From assembly GCF_033568475.1 (NCBI RefSeq), contig NC_133121.1:134944375-135008374 (forward strand): DNA of 64,000 nucleotides, read 5' to 3'. Positions 10,339 through 23,116 of the stretch are shown here, piece by piece (position 1 is the first letter of the stretch; every line of letters begins with the position of its first letter). Source of the stretch: Henckelia pumila (Eukaryota > Streptophyta > Magnoliopsida > Lamiales > Gesneriaceae). The notes below the pieces were generated by a model that was not told where the DNA came from, searched no databases, and worked only from the letters and a program-made list of their open reading frames with translations. A program made the position numbers and the translations under genes.

Positions 10339-13300
10339 ATGGCTGCAAATTTCTGGACTTCATCGCACTTGTACGTTTCAATTTGCGGGCTTTTAAATAC
10401 TCGTTTCTTGATTGTGCTGCTGTTTTTTTTTTAAATCTTGAAGTTGGTGGTTTATTCTGTTACCTCTGAATCCCTTTTGTGAAAATTCAGCAAACAGATC
10501 CTTGACCCAGAAGAGGTTAATGTAGTGCACCCGCAGGATAAGGAGAGGGGTATGACGCTTGATGACTTCAAGCTCATCAAGTTGCATATGGCCACCTGTA
10601 ATGCTCGCCTTTCAATTCCTCTTATGGGTTTTCATTTTTCTCACTTTGCAGTGTAATCGATATTTCACTTGATTTTTGTCAACTGGGTAGTGGTTATTAG
10701 TCTGAATCATCAACATAAGCGGAGTATTATATTCTAGTGTTTCAGCTATGTTCAATTCGACTTTGGATTTCTTTTTTCATTTAGTAGGTGTATTCCGGGA
10801 ATTGTTTCATTGCATTTCTTTCCTCATCTCTCCATCATAAGCTTGAGGTTTTTTTTCTTTTCGTTTCTTTTTTTCTTGGTCATTGGATTGGTTGAATACG
10901 TTACTTTTTGCTGAATTCGATTTAGCATGCGATATCACTTTCTTTTTAACATTTATCACTGTTTTCTTTGTCGTGTCAGACATTACAAGATTGGCGCAGA
11001 ACGTGAAAGTACGGCAAAGGTCTTTTTGTTTTCTGCATTCCTGCTTCTCTTTTGCTATAATTTTAGTATTTAGTAATGCAAAACTTGATTACCGTAACTG
11101 TTGTATGTTCAGTAAATAGTGGTAACTTCCATTGGATTGGACAAGTTTATGAAATGTTTCTCCATATGACTTGGTGCATCTCTTAGTTGCTTACATTGGC
11201 ATTGCTCTTATTCTAAGTCGTGGAATAATGCAATTTTCTAGTGTGAAATGGCTAAAGTTATCAACATAATCTGAATAAGTCCGTTCATTAATTTCTTGAC
11301 CCAAGTTTTGGCTTTATATCGAGCGAATTTATCTATCCAGAATAAGCACTGTGAGTAGTACAAACAGTGTTGCATATTGCTTAAGAGTTGGTTGTTGGCA
11401 CATCGTTTCAATGAGAGAGAAGGTTGAAACACACTGCACTTAGACGATTTCAAGGAAATGAAATGAAATTAAAGAGATTATTTTAGCTGGTCCTGATTGC
11501 GGGCTCATTGTTTTACCCCTTGCGTTGTGACCTTTAGTTTTTGCTCGAGCTATCCAAGTTTTGCTTTCCTAATTGTTCAATGTGACAAATTGTTAAAATT
11601 TATGTAGCGAGTTTCCCCTTTTTGATGATTCTTGACGAATTAATGGGTGATGTATATCTCAAATTTCTATTGGGCTTAGCCTTCTTTTGAGCCTTGGCCC
11701 TTGAGATAAGGTGCAACTTTTAATGCAGCTAAGATGTTTGTGTCATATCTGATTACGATTGGTTGGGTAACCTTCAACATAGAAAATATTGTGAAGCACT
11801 TGCCCATGAACAATTGAGTATTTATTTTTTATGGAGTATTGGTGAAAAACATTATGGATTCAAAATCCTGGGGGACAATGTTATTTGAAAATGCCAGTCT
11901 AACTCCTACTACGGCACTCATTCCATGTATTTGAGGTTCTGAAAATGCTTGTTCTTATTTAGGTTTATAATCTTGCATATAACAAGTACACTGTACATAT
12001 GGGTTACAACATGTTTTTGACTCGGAAATAATCCAGAAAAGCAGTGAATGAAACAATAACTGGATGCGCGTTTTCAAGAGTAAATCAACCACCCAGGGCC
12101 AGTACACATATATTCTGGATTAGATTATTCATCCTTGGTACTATGTTTTTCATGGAAAATCTCTCGCAAAATCCAGACATGCAATGTGTACATTAGTCAT
12201 TACATTGTAAAAGATTTGTATACATGCAAGTTTCAAGTCGGTGAAAGCTTTCTGTTAAATGAGCTTGGTAATCGTATCCAGCCATATGAAAGACAAGTCA
12301 TCAATGGTTTAGCTAGTTTATACTTGATGACATCTCTAAACTGTTGAAACCAAGGGGTTAATTGAAGTCTTAAGAATTGACGTTTATTTCTGCCTTTCCA
12401 TCAGTTGTGAAGATCCCTCACATGTTAATTAACTCTTCAGGGTTGTTGCTACGGCCATCACGTACATGAGACGGGTGTATGTCAGGTATGCGTTATTTCT
12501 TCCTGTTTGCAAGCATGAAATTCCCGTTCAATATCTTAACCAGATGTCAATGCTAACATGTCATTGTGTGAGGAAATGAAGGTTTTTAGGGTCATAACTA
12601 AATGGATGTAATGTGCTAGGGTAACTGAATTGAAACTGTAGCATTGCTATTTGAAATTGCTCAAGCTCAAATGAAAGATTTTAGTTTCAATTCTAGATCC
12701 TCGCTCGCTCAACGTTGTTGAGCACCACACAAGTTCAAGACAGTTCGTCTTGAACTTGTGTGGTCATTATGGTTTGCTCCTATTACTGCAACGAAGTTGC
12801 TCCAAAAGAAATAAAATGCCACAGTTTTCTACTTAAGTGCCAATTTTCAGGCATGTGAGAAGCATTAAATATTAAGTTTCTTGATTATATGGTATTGCCA
12901 ACTCCATACATATCAAAACTCTTCTATCATTTAGGAATTAGGTGTTATGTAAGCATTATTCTCGGGGCTGAGTTATTAGCATTATCAATTAATTTATTAT
13001 CAGGAGAAGTATGGCTGAATACGATCCTCGTTTGGTTGCTCCAACATGCTTGTACTTGGCATCAAAAGCTGAAGAAAGCACAGTGCAGGCTAGACTACTT
13101 GTATTTTACATCAAGAAACTATGTAAGTATATCATATTTATTATTCTTAGGTTCTTTTGTCTTCCTCTGGTTTGTATTTGTCTTGCATGATTAGTGGCAA
13201 AAACCACCACCCTTTCGCCCTTGCAGATTCTGATGAGAAGTATCGCTATGAAATTAAAGAGATTCTGGAAATGGAAATGAAAATTTTGGAAGCCCTCAAT

Positions 13301-14441
13301 TATTACTTGATTGTTTTCCATCCTTATCGGGCACTGTCTCAGTAAGTGTTTAAAGGTCATATCTCTAATTATTTAATTTTTGTGGTTGACTGTTCCTGTA
13401 AGTGCATGTGACATCTCATGTCATACTGAATCACTTAAAACTTCGCAGTTGATTTGCTTGTGTTGTTTATATATTAACTTCTTGTTTCTTTTCAGATAAT
13501 TAAAATCTTTTCAAAATCCCAATGATAAATGTTGCTTATGCAACTTTAATCATTTGCAGGTTGCTCCAGGATGCTGGCATGAATGATGCCACCCAATTAA
13601 CTTGGTAAATTATCACTTGGTTTATCGTTCATTGTTTATTGTTCAAGACATGAACATCAACTCTGTTGCCTTTTATAAATCCATCAAGGGCTTGTTTCGC
13701 TCTTCTATATGCACGTCTTTTGAGTCCTTCCGTGCTTTATTGCACAAAGTTGTCGTTATCAGTGCATGGGATCTATCATTTATTTCTTCTCAACGGGTCT
13801 AATTTTCCTTGTAATATGATGATCATCGAATGATGGGTGAAGACTTTGGATTGATTGTATGGCATTTTGTAGGGGCCTGGTTAATGACACTTATAAGATG
13901 GATTTGATTCTTATACATCCTCCCCACACTATTGCATTAGCCTGCATATACATCGCGAGTGTCCAAAAGGATAAAGAAAACACAGCGTGGTTTGAAGAGC
14001 TTCAAGTTGACATGAATGTGGTGAGTACTCGGGAAAATTTCATCATAATGCTATTGCAACCATGTCTTTATCAGGTTCTTTTGGGATTTCTGGAGAAAAA
14101 ACATATCCATATCACGTACTCTTTGGGCCAGGGAAAATTTGGGCCAGGGAAAATGAAAGTGTGGGCAGGCAAACAAATCATTATATCATGACAATGCTCG
14201 TTAGAGTCGAGTCATTCGAATTCACGAGTTTATGTTTTATACATTAGTCAAATTTGCATCCATGACACAATTGTCTTTTTTTCCAACTTCAGTCATGATG
14301 ATCAACTCGATTTATGCAATGGTTTCTGTTATGCGACAGGTGAAAAACATTGCAATGGAGATCTTAGATTTCTACGACAGCCACAAACTGATTACGGATG
14401 ACAGAGTCAATGCAGCCATGAACAAGCTAGCCACCAGATAA
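10339..14441 (+). CDS. CYCC1;1: Cyclin C (CYCC1;1-like)
   Basis: Cyclin C pairs with CDK8 in the kinase module of Mediator and controls RNA polymerase II transcription in the nucleus. Nine exons with GT-AG introns join in frame: 10339-10370, 10491-10597, 10980-11019, 12441-12485, 13004-13122, 13227-13341, 13560-13604, 13873-14020 and 14340-14441. The protein is 250 aa, the usual plant length. It begins MAANFWTSSHFKQILD. The first cyclin fold covers about residues 40-150, with the conserved block YDPRLVAPTCLYLASKAEES and the FYIKKLYSDEKY stretch. The second fold includes FHPYRALSQLLQDAG and IHPPHTIALACIYIAS. The exon phases all agree and no lesion is seen. Intron 4 carries a perfect hairpin, listed separately. 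It is convergent with or related to nothing nearby; the next gene downstream is GTP cyclohydrolase. Confidence 0.95.
12724..12764. repeat. Perfect 18-bp inverted repeat in cyclin C intron 4
   Basis: ACCACACAAGTTCAAGAC, a 5-nt loop AGTTC, then the exact reverse complement. In the pre-mRNA this makes an 18-bp perfect hairpin. It is more GC-rich than its surroundings. Confidence 0.85.
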
Positions 14442-16165
14442 TGGCATGCTCGTGTAATTATTAGCCATGTTTCCGAAGTTCCAGTCTTCAGCTGCGGTGG
14501 TTCTTGAAACAGCTAGCTGTGCTCAAGATAACAGTAGTGATGTGAGATTTATGTTGTATCTTTACTTAACTGACATATAAATGGGAAGTCGAGTCACTTG
14601 GGTCTGTGAAAATGTTGGATTTAATCGGAGAAATACGGAGAAGAGCAAAATTGTTGGTCAATATCTGTTAGGGTGAAGCATTCCCTTTTATTTTGTTACT
14701 ATCATTACATTTTTTTTTAATCTTGTAAATTTAGAATTTAGATAGGTTAGCCGTTAGCTTGGCGATAAAATGGTACTCCAGATAACAATCGTTGACCTCT
14801 AATTAATAAGCATAATGAATCTTTAAAAATCGTCCAAATTTGCCACATTCTATTAAATTTTTTTCATGAATCTATCAAAATTTTCATTCTCATCTTCAGA
14901 GGTTGTACTTCGAGACTGATTTTATGAAGTGGAGTAGTTGATAAGAAATAGTTATATCTTGTTTTTATTACCTACCCATCTTCAGAGGTTGTACTTCGAG
15001 ACTGATTTTACCATTTTTGAAAATGTCACTTGCATTAATTCAAATTCAAAAGAAACTACCGAATGATGCTGACCTTCAAAAGTACCAATAAAAGAACCAT
15101 GGTAGATGCTGTGCTATCCATCGAGTGAAGCATGGTATCTCCACTTAAAATGTATTGGTGGGTTTACATCACATATTAACAAATATTAGCATTGTGTTTG
15201 GTTTATTGTGTTTTCCCTTTCCCTTTTTTTTTTTTTTAATTTCTTTTATTATAATATTGGGTGTAGTGGGAATGTGCGATCCATGTGCAAGTGTAAATTA
15301 TAATTAATACTATTTTTTTCAAAAGTAATTTCAAATTTTTTAAAATGGAAATTCGACTGAAATGTTCATGTTTGGCTTGAAATTTGAATAACGATCCCAA
15401 AAACCAGCCTTTTTATTTCCAATCAATAATATGTGACGTGACATATCATAAGTAAATATGATACAATATGAAAAAAATATTTCAAAGCAAAGGGCGTGCT
15501 CACGAGTATTGTACATTTAATGGGCCTAAACGACATATTTTGAAAAGTTGAAGGGGTGAAATCAAAAGTTCCCCCCATCAAATTCGGCAGCCGCCGCAAG
15601 CACGACGTATGGATACCGCCGCCATTGGGAGCATATGCGGTCTACGGAACGAGAAGATAGGTAGCTTAACAATATCATGCGGCCACGTACTTTCGGGTCC
15701 CATTTTCCGATGAGCAAAATTTCTGTTGAGGAGAAAAAGCGAATGAAAAGAAATAGCCTTCCACACATTCCAAAATCAACACCAACCCTACATTTTTACA
15801 TACCTCATCCCGCACCCACGCCATCTCTTCCTCATCTCCCTCCTCTCATTTCAACTCTTCATTCCCCTCCCCATTACCTCCAACAGGGAGTTCCAAGGTC
15901 TAAAGCGTTTGGTCTATTGTTTACTGTTTTTTCTTTACATTTCTTTTGATTTGTGAGGCTGATTTGTGTTTTTGGTCCTTTTTTTTATTTGGGTACTAGC
16001 AAAGTTTCGATCTTTCGCAGTTATTTCCGTTGAGCGCGGTTTTTTTTTTTTTTTTCCTCATAGCATTAGACATATAATTTAGTGTCATCCGCTGGCTATT
16101 GCGAATCTTGAAACTGTGATTTGAGTTGGTGGTGGGTGGTTTGGATTTGGATTTATTTTCTGTCA
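14442..16165. other. Spacer: cyclin C 3' UTR and GTP cyclohydrolase promoter/5' UTR
   Basis: No further gene is seen. From about 15770 a C- and T-rich stretch (CCCTCCTCTC-type) looks like a plant 5' UTR pyrimidine tract of the next gene. A two-copy direct repeat is listed separately. Confidence 0.5.
14895..15012. repeat. Two-copy direct repeat
   Basis: The phrase CATCTTCAGAGGTTGTACTT, continuing CGAGACTGATTTTA, occurs at about 14895-14928 and again at about 14978-15011, some 83 bp apart, with no change seen. The rest of the unit differs, so this is a local duplication, not a long tandem array. Confidence 0.75.
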
Positions 16166-18111
16166 ATGGGCGCTTTAGATGAGGATCATTATAATGTGGA
16201 ACTGAAGAATGGAGTGAATCTTGGAGGCTGTGTTGAGCTGGATTTTGAGGAGATTGAAACTGTGGCCACTGAAGATGCTGTAAAGGTCCTGTTGCAGGGA
16301 TTGGGTGAAGATATCAACCGTGAAGGTCTTTTAAAGACTCCTATTAGAGTGGCGAAGGCTTTTAGAGAAGGAACCAAAGGTTATCATTTATTGCCTTGTA
16401 TATAATGTAAAAATCCCATTATTGCGATTGGATCTTCTCTCTTTCTGATTGTATATATATCCTTAACAAATTAGAAATGTAAGATTTATATGACGAGGTC
16501 CATCTCTTGTGATATATGGGAGCTGCAAGTTTTCAACTACTGCTGATAGTTCCATTTAAAAGTTGCACGTTTTAACTTTGGTTGACACCTTCTAAAATGG
16601 TTATAGTATCAAGGAGTGTGATTAAGAATCATGTCTGTCAAAAGGCAGAAGCGTCAGATTGCTGAGATGGGCTTTGGCAGATCTGGAGATGGAGATTTTT
16701 GGTAATAAGAACTAATATATGAATATCGATCCTCTGGTATGGGTGCCTGAATCATGATTTTTTTTTACCTTCGAATGAATATGAAACAGACAACTAATTG
16801 GGAAGCTAAGTCAATTTTGTGGTGTTCACTTCTTGTTTCATGCATATTTACTTTCTGAGGTTCCACTTTCATATTTTGCTGGGGTTGAAAGCATTTTTCT
16901 GCTAAAAGATGGAGCTGTGATATCTGCTCATGCTTCCAGGTTATAAGCAGAAGGTGAGAGATATTATTGATGGCAGTTTATTCCCGGAAGCTGGGGTAGA
17001 AAGCAGAATTGGTCATGGTGGTGGAGCAGGTGGACTAGTAATTGTTCGGGATCTTGATCTATTCTCATATTGCGAGTCTTGCTTGCTTCCTTTCCAGATT
17101 AAGTGTCACATCGGCTATGTCGCATCTGGTCAGCGAGTTTTAGGCCTAAGCAAGCTCTCTCGAGTTGCTGAAGTTTTTGCTAAGCGGCTTCAAAACCCTC
17201 AACGACTGGCCAGTGACATTTGTGGAGCTTTGCAGCATGGTATCCAACCCACTGGAGTTGCTGTGGTCCTCCAGTGTTCCCACATTCATTTCCCAAATAT
17301 TGAGTCTGCCCTTTCTGATCCAAATCATCAAGGCTGGGAAAAGATATCAGTAAAGTCAGGATCAGGAGTTTTTGACTGTGAGAAGGCAGGTATCTGGACA
17401 GATTTTCTTGGTCTTTTGAGATTCCGGGGCATAAATGATGATGGCACCCATTCTGCATCTTCAAATGACAAATATTGGTGTCCATATCAGACTTTTTCCA
17501 AGAAGCTTGCATCAGATTCGACAATGATTGATGCGGCAGCTTCAATTCTTTGTTCCTTGGGCGAGAACCCATTGAGGGAAGAGCTCATAAAAACTCCATC
17601 CTGCTATTTAAAGTGGTTGATGAATTTTAAAAACTCAGATTTGGACCTGAAGCTAAATGGATTTGTTCAAAGTCAGAGAGATACTTTAACATCTGATGTG
17701 GATCAAAGTTGTAATGAAGAACGACGTCTCTGTTCTGAGCTGAACCTGTCGTTGTGGTCATTATGTGAGCACCATTTACTTCCCTTTCATGGCATGGTGC
17801 ACATAGGTTATTATGGTTCCAACGGAGTCAAACCTATTGGAAAATCCCTTCTACAGTCAGTAGTACATTTTTATGGTTTCAAGCTCCAAGTTCAAGAAAG
17901 GCTGACCAGGCAGATAGCTGAGATGGTTTCCTCGTTTCTAGGTGAAGATGTAATGGTGGTTGTTGAAGCTAGTCACACTTGTATGATTTCTCGAGGGATC
18001 GAGAAGTTTGGAAGCAATACCGTTACAATTGCTGTCCTGGGTCGATTTTCCACTGATCCCACAGCAAGGGAAAAGTTTTTGCAGATTATTCCCAACTTCA
18101 CTGGTTGTTGA
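16166..18111 (+). CDS. GCH1: GTP cyclohydrolase I, plant two-domain type
   Basis: Catalyses GTP to 7,8-dihydroneopterin triphosphate plus formate, the first step of pterin synthesis for folate; in plants the enzyme is cytosolic. Exon 1 is 16166-16379 and exon 2 is 16940-18111, phase +1, giving 461 aa. Two GCHI-like halves are fused, at about residues 20-220 and 255-455. The second half keeps the zinc/active-site block CEHHLLPFHG and the SHTCM cysteine. The first half has CESCLLPF and SHIHF at the same places, so metal ligands are replaced. This split of active-site residues between halves is the known state of plant GCHI and not damage. The start was chosen at MGALDEDHYN because the frame upstream is in the 5' UTR. 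There is no transit peptide. The sequence appears intact. Confidence 0.95.
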
Positions 18112-19566
18112 TTTTCACTTGAAATTTATATTCCCTGAATGGTTCTTTTGCTGTCTATGATGGCCACAATGCATGGAGGATTTGGAACCAAAACTCATTC
18201 ATGAACCTCAAATAATCTTATCCTGAGTTTGAGAATATCTAATGTTGCTGCAATGGTAAATTGATCCACCATATTGGCATAGCTAGTAAAAAGTATAATC
18301 AGTTCTTCATGTGTTATTATCCGCATTGAGCGTAACCACATGATTATGTGCCTAAAGTGGCAGTGACACGATATTGCCTGGGGTAGTTGCCCAATCCATT
18401 TCTGATGCTTGAATTTTTTTTTTTGCTGCCGATTTGATGTATTGTGATGAAGATGATCATAAGCAAAACGTTTAAATATATGGAGATTATACAAAGGATT
18501 CTTGCTCTTTTATGATTTTTACCTTGTCTAAACTCTATATACTGCAGACTGCAGACTGCAGATACTGAATTCTCGACTGCTTTGATCTTCTGCCCTCGAG
18601 ACGCTGCGCTTGTATCATGTTGTTCATTGTTTGAAATTTCCTTCCAAGAATGAAACCGAGCTCTACATTCGTTTTGCTGCTATTGCAAAATTTGAAGACG
18701 CAAAGAAATCTGTATCTCGTAATCTGTGGGAGAAATAAAGAACATGGATTACAATAGTTGCAAATTCACTTTGTATATTCTGCACCTATAACTTGATCTT
18801 CTGGCACCGGCCCAAATAATCATATGCTATTGCAATAGTTGCATGATTATAATTAATTCAAAAATAGATATAAGACTGACAATATCACATCTCAATACAT
18901 ACATGATTATAATTGATATGAATATAACTAATTTATTTTTGAAGCAGAATATAACTAATTTAAAAATATATACAAGACTACAAATATCACAACTCCATAC
19001 ATGCATGACTAAAATTGATATTTTTTATTTGAATAAAATATGATGTATTCCCTCACTTTTTGTATTTCAAAGTCTGCAACTATTTAATTTATGTATTTTC
19101 TTTCAAATCATATATTTTTTTGTCTTTCACACGTATTAAAAAAAATATTTTATAAAACAAACTCTATGCTTTATTTACTCTTTTTTTACACGATTTTCTT
19201 TACTTAATTAAAAGGATGTATTAATAAAAAAGGATACTAAAAATAAAAAATAAACTTATATATTTGAGAAAAAAAAATTAAAAACCTATGTAGTTGGGAT
19301 GGAGAAGAAGCAATTATACAGTAACACGTAAGTAATTATCGAGAAATTTTCTTTATTATCCTGAACTTTTTCTTCTTTTTTTTTTTGTCCGGACCACGCG
19401 CACACCCCAAGGCTATGCTATTTAATGGCAATTAATAACAAGCGGCTCAATTCTTGAACAAGCTCAACTACTTGCTACTTTCTTTGGTTTTGGTTACCAA
19501 TCAACATCTTCACTCTTTTATACCATCAAATTATATAATATTATTATGAATAACATATATTATATA
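18112..19566. other. Spacer after GTP cyclohydrolase
   Basis: The 3' UTR of GCH1 occupies the first few hundred bases. At 18840-19020 the phrase ATACATGATTATAATTGATAT recurs two or three times with changes (a small direct repeat). From about 19043 to 19306 the ends (ATTCCCTCACTTTTTG and CAACTACATAGG-type inverted sequence) look like a degraded Stowaway element, but the match is weak. Confidence 0.4.
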
Positions 19567-19818
19567 CTCCATCCGTCCCGATTACATTATCTTATTTTGT
19601 TTTTCACGCAAATTAAAAAAAAATTATTGAAAAATCAAATTTATATAAAATTTTTATTTTATCCCTATTTAATGTATTAAAAATGATTGCATAATTTTCA
19701 AGGTGTAGTTAATAGGGATATATTAGTAAAAAAGTGTAAAAAAATATTACTAAATATGATATATGCCTATATATTTGGGACAAAAAAAACGTGAACAATA
19801 TAATTGAGACGAAGAAAG
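19567..19818. mobile_element. Stowaway-like (Tc1/mariner) MITE
   Basis: Begins CTCCATCCGTCCCGATTA and ends inverted with GAGACGAAGAAAG. It is flanked by TA on both sides. The CTCC.TCCGTCCC terminus and TA target are the hallmarks of plant Stowaway elements. Length is 252 bp and there is no coding capacity. Confidence 0.8.
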
Positions 19819-19820
19819 TA

Positions 19821-21703
19821 TGTCTCTCTCTCACTCTATATATATATTTAAAAAAAATTATTGGGGTTTATTGTATTTGGCTAAAACCCCAACATCTACT
19901 TAAGGGGCTAGTAACCTTGTGTTTGGGGTCTTTAATTCACCTGAAACTGAATGATTTTTATGTAGACATGTTTTAAATAGGAGTATATTATCTATATACA
20001 TTTGGTACCTATAAATGCTAAACTGTAACTTTTTAATGACGACCTTAATCGATTCACCGTCAAACAAATCAACATGACATCTTACATATATTTCATATAT
20101 GATTATGATAGTAAGCAAACTATCACACAAAAATATCGATTAAAATCAAGAATATATATATATATATAATCATGGAGATCAAATCAAAAACTTTGATGCT
20201 AGCATAAGAGCAGCATCAACGGCCTACTTATTTTTTTATATATACGACCATCTCAACTGAAAAAAAATACGAAAACAAAAACAAAACAAAAGGTTGAATC
20301 TACTCTTCAGACTTCAAACACTACCCAAACCCAAACACTCCTCGAATCAAGAAACCAGATGCATGAGAGTACAAAACTTTTTGAGAAAAGGACATTTGAT
20401 ATTTCCATTATTCGGATTACATGCATGCATGATTATTTATTTAGCTAATGATCATCCCGTGCTTCCAGAATGATCAACTTGTAGAATCTCCTCAAGAACC
20501 ATGCCAACTACTTAGGCACCGTTTGATTTGAGGTATGATATAAGTAATATATAGATAAGTAGTATAATGCAATAAAAATAAATAAGAAATGATAGTTAAA
20601 ATAATATTAAATTTGATTGATAGATTATGGTTTATTTGATTTGATTGATTAAATTTTAAATAAAAATATTAAATGACTATTTTGTTTTTTTAATAATAAA
20701 TAAAATAAAATTTATATTATTTATAAAGGATAATATAGTAATTTGAATTCAATGATTTGATTGATGTGAGATAAATAATTAATGATTTGATTGATGTAAA
20801 ATAAATAGTTAATATATATATAAATAATATGATGAGAAAAACGTGAGATGAAATGAGATGACTTATAGATATATTAGTAACATGATGAAAAAAAAAAACG
20901 GTGCCTTAATAGCTAATTCCTATATGTTTTGACACTTGTCTGAATCCATTAAATGAGAATCCAGTATAGGTATAGCTATTCATTATATTTGGAAACATGC
21001 ATCTCCATCAAATAATAATGACAACAACAACAAAAATAATAATAATGACAACAGAAAATTCTTGAACATAGGCGTGCCATGTCCGAAGTATTGTTACTGG
21101 CGAACTCAGATTTGTGATGAAAGGAAACGATTTTCGAACTATCCCCTAAACCCAGAAAAAAAATTTCGGAAAAAAAACAAAACGAAAAAAAATATCAAGG
21201 GTCAAAAAAGGCTTACAACTACATATTGAAGGAATCCGAGATGGAGTGCTTGAAATTGGCTTTCGTCTTCATCTTCTTCAGAGTCAATTGCTTTCATCAT
21301 TTTTTTCAAATCCATTTGTTCTTTTTCATTATTTTTGTGATAGGCGTGCAGTAGGTGGAAATCTAAATATTATTATTATATTCAATTGTGTGGGTGAGAG
21401 GAGAGAGATTTGGGTTTGGACGAGGTTATTTTGGGCAATAAAAAATACATATTTTAAAAATCATATCAAATATAATATTAACTATCACATATATTATACA
21501 TTTTTACTTATCAATCACTTATCAATCAATTTATTAATCATTTAATAATCTCGTCCTTTACTAAACGAGGCCTAATTGCGAACCACCATTCAAATCTCTA
21601 ATCAACTTTCAATTGTTGAAATCCCCTGCATATATATACACTTTCTGCTAGCCTATATACAGAAGTCCCAAAGAGAAGTAAATTCAAGAAAGAGTGACTA
21701 GAA
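19821..21703. other. Spacer and UGT79-like promoter
   Basis: It holds the Tourist-like MITE listed separately. CATATATATACAC near 21629 is a likely TATA region for the UGT gene, 75 bp upstream of its ATG. At 21545-21575 the phrase ACTAAACGAGGCCTAA resembles the right end of another Harbinger-type MITE, whose left end I could not place. Confidence 0.5.
20515..20905. mobile_element. Tourist-like (PIF/Harbinger) MITE, copy 1
   Basis: Starts GGCACCGTTTGATTT and ends AAACGGTGCC, flanked by TTA on both sides (20512-20514 and 20906-20908). The interior is very AT-rich, with repeated TTTGATTGAT words. It shares its interior with the element at 41386, so both belong to one family. Confidence 0.85.
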
Positions 21704-23116
21704 ATGGAGTACAAATCAAGAACAAATGATCTCCATGTTGTGATGTTCCCTTTCTTTGCTTTTGGTCACATAAGCCCATTCGTTCAACTATCCAACAAGC
21801 TCTCCTCTAATGGCGTCAACATCTCATTTTTCTCAGCACCAGCCAACGTTCACCGCATTGAATCCATGCTCAATCCCAATCCCACTCTGCAAATCTTCCC
21901 TCTCACACTGCCAATGGTGGAGGGCCTTCCCCCGGGGATCGAGAGCACCGCAGACCTCAGTCCTTCCCAAGCCGAACTTCTCAAAGTTGCACTCGATCTC
22001 ATGCAACCACAGATCAAGGATCTTCTATCGCAGCTCAAACCCCATTTCGTCGTCTTCGACTTTGCTCAAGAATGGCTTCCCAAAATGGCTTCCGAGTTGG
22101 GCATCAAAACGGTGTTCTACTCTGTTTTCATCGCTCTTTCTACCGCGTTCTTGACTGTCCCAGCTAGGCTCCCGGAGCCGACGAGGTATCCAACCGTCGA
22201 AGAAGTGAAATTCCCACCGCCCAATTTCCCGAAAACCTCCATCACTTCGGTGAAAACCTTTGTAGCCCGGAATTTTCAGTACATTTTCAAGAGTTTCCAT
22301 GGAAAACCTTGCGTGTACGATCGAGTGATTTCAGGCCTAAAAGGCTGCTCGATCATACTCGCAAAGACCTGCAACGAAATGGAAGCTCCTTACATCGAAT
22401 ACGTCAAATCCCAGTTCCAAAAACCCGTTCTTTTAGTCGGCCCGGTGGTGCCGGAACCGGCGACTGATCCACTGGAGGAGAAATGGGCTAACTGGTTAGC
22501 CAATTTTGACGCTAAATCTGTCATTTACTGCTCATTTGGGAGCGAAACATTCTTGAACGACGATCAGATAAAAGAACTGGCATTAGGCCTGGAACTCACC
22601 AGCCTGCCATTCTTTCTAGTGCTAAACTTCCCCGCCGATAAAGATATCTCAGCAGAGCTGAAAAGGGCCCTTCCGGAAGGGCTCCTGGAGAGGGTGAAGG
22701 GCAGAGGTGTCATTTCCACGGGGTGGGTGCAGCAAAAGCAGATTCTTGCTCACAGCAGCGTAGGGTACTATTTATGCCACGCGGGATTTAGTTCTGTGAT
22801 TGAAGCAATCGTGAACGATTGCCAGCTCGTAATGCTGCCACAAAAGGGTGACCAATTCTTGAACTCGAAGCTTGTGAGCGGTGATTTGAAGGTGGGAGTG
22901 GAGGTGAACAGGGGAGATGATGATGGGTATTTCGGGAAAGAAGATATAAAGGCCGCCATTGAAGCTGTTGTGTTTGAAGATGAAGAACCTGGGAAAACCA
23001 TCAGAGAGAATCAGAAGAAATGGAAGGAGTTTCTTCTTAACGAGGAAGCTGAGAACAATCTGATCAAGGGTTTGGTGAAGGAACTGGAGACAGTTGCAGG
23101 AATCTCAGGCGCTTGA
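21704..23116 (+). CDS. UDP-glycosyltransferase, UGT79 family-like
   Basis: An intronless 470-aa family-1 glycosyltransferase, of the group that adds a second sugar to flavonoid or anthocyanidin glycosides (glucoside 2''- or 6''-O transferases), in the cytosol. H22 in FAFGHISPF is the catalytic base and the Asp in VVFDFAQEW (near 119) its likely partner. The PSPG donor box runs from W341 for 44 residues and ends PQKGDQ. Within it HAGFSS replaces the common HCGWNS; this is the usual form in UGT79 enzymes, not a defect. The gene is complete with a good Met start (MEYKSRTND). The donor sugar cannot be read reliably from sequence alone. A P450 that could act on the same class of compound lies 19 kb away, but unrelated genes lie between them. 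Confidence 0.92.
   Translation: MEYKSRTNDLHVVMFPFFAFGHISPFVQLSNKLSSNGVNISFFSAPANVHRIESMLNPNPTLQIFPLTLPMVEGLPPGIESTADLSPSQAELLKVALDLMQPQIKDLLSQLKPHFVVFDFAQEWLPKMASELGIKTVFYSVFIALSTAFLTVPARLPEPTRYPTVEEVKFPPPNFPKTSITSVKTFVARNFQYIFKSFHGKPCVYDRVISGLKGCSIILAKTCNEMEAPYIEYVKSQFQKPVLLVGPVVPEPATDPLEEKWANWLANFDAKSVIYCSFGSETFLNDDQIKELALGLELTSLPFFLVLNFPADKDISAELKRALPEGLLERVKGRGVISTGWVQQKQILAHSSVGYYLCHAGFSSVIEAIVNDCQLVMLPQKGDQFLNSKLVSGDLKVGVEVNRGDDDGYFGKEDIKAAIEAVVFEDEEPGKTIRENQKKWKEFLLNEEAENNLIKGLVKELETVAGISGA

Noticed and set aside
16940-17400. Damaged first half of GTP cyclohydrolase
   Set aside because: Changed metal ligands in the first half are normal for the plant two-domain enzyme.
21246-21545. 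A short open frame upstream of the UGT gene
   Set aside because: Low-complexity and AT-rich; no domain or start context.
22724-22855. A defective PSPG box (HAGFSS)
   Set aside because: It is the usual form in the UGT79 group.
613-23116. A P450-UGT biosynthetic gene cluster
   Set aside because: The two genes are 19 kb apart with a J-protein, cyclin C and GTP cyclohydrolase between them, so there is no physical clustering beyond chance.
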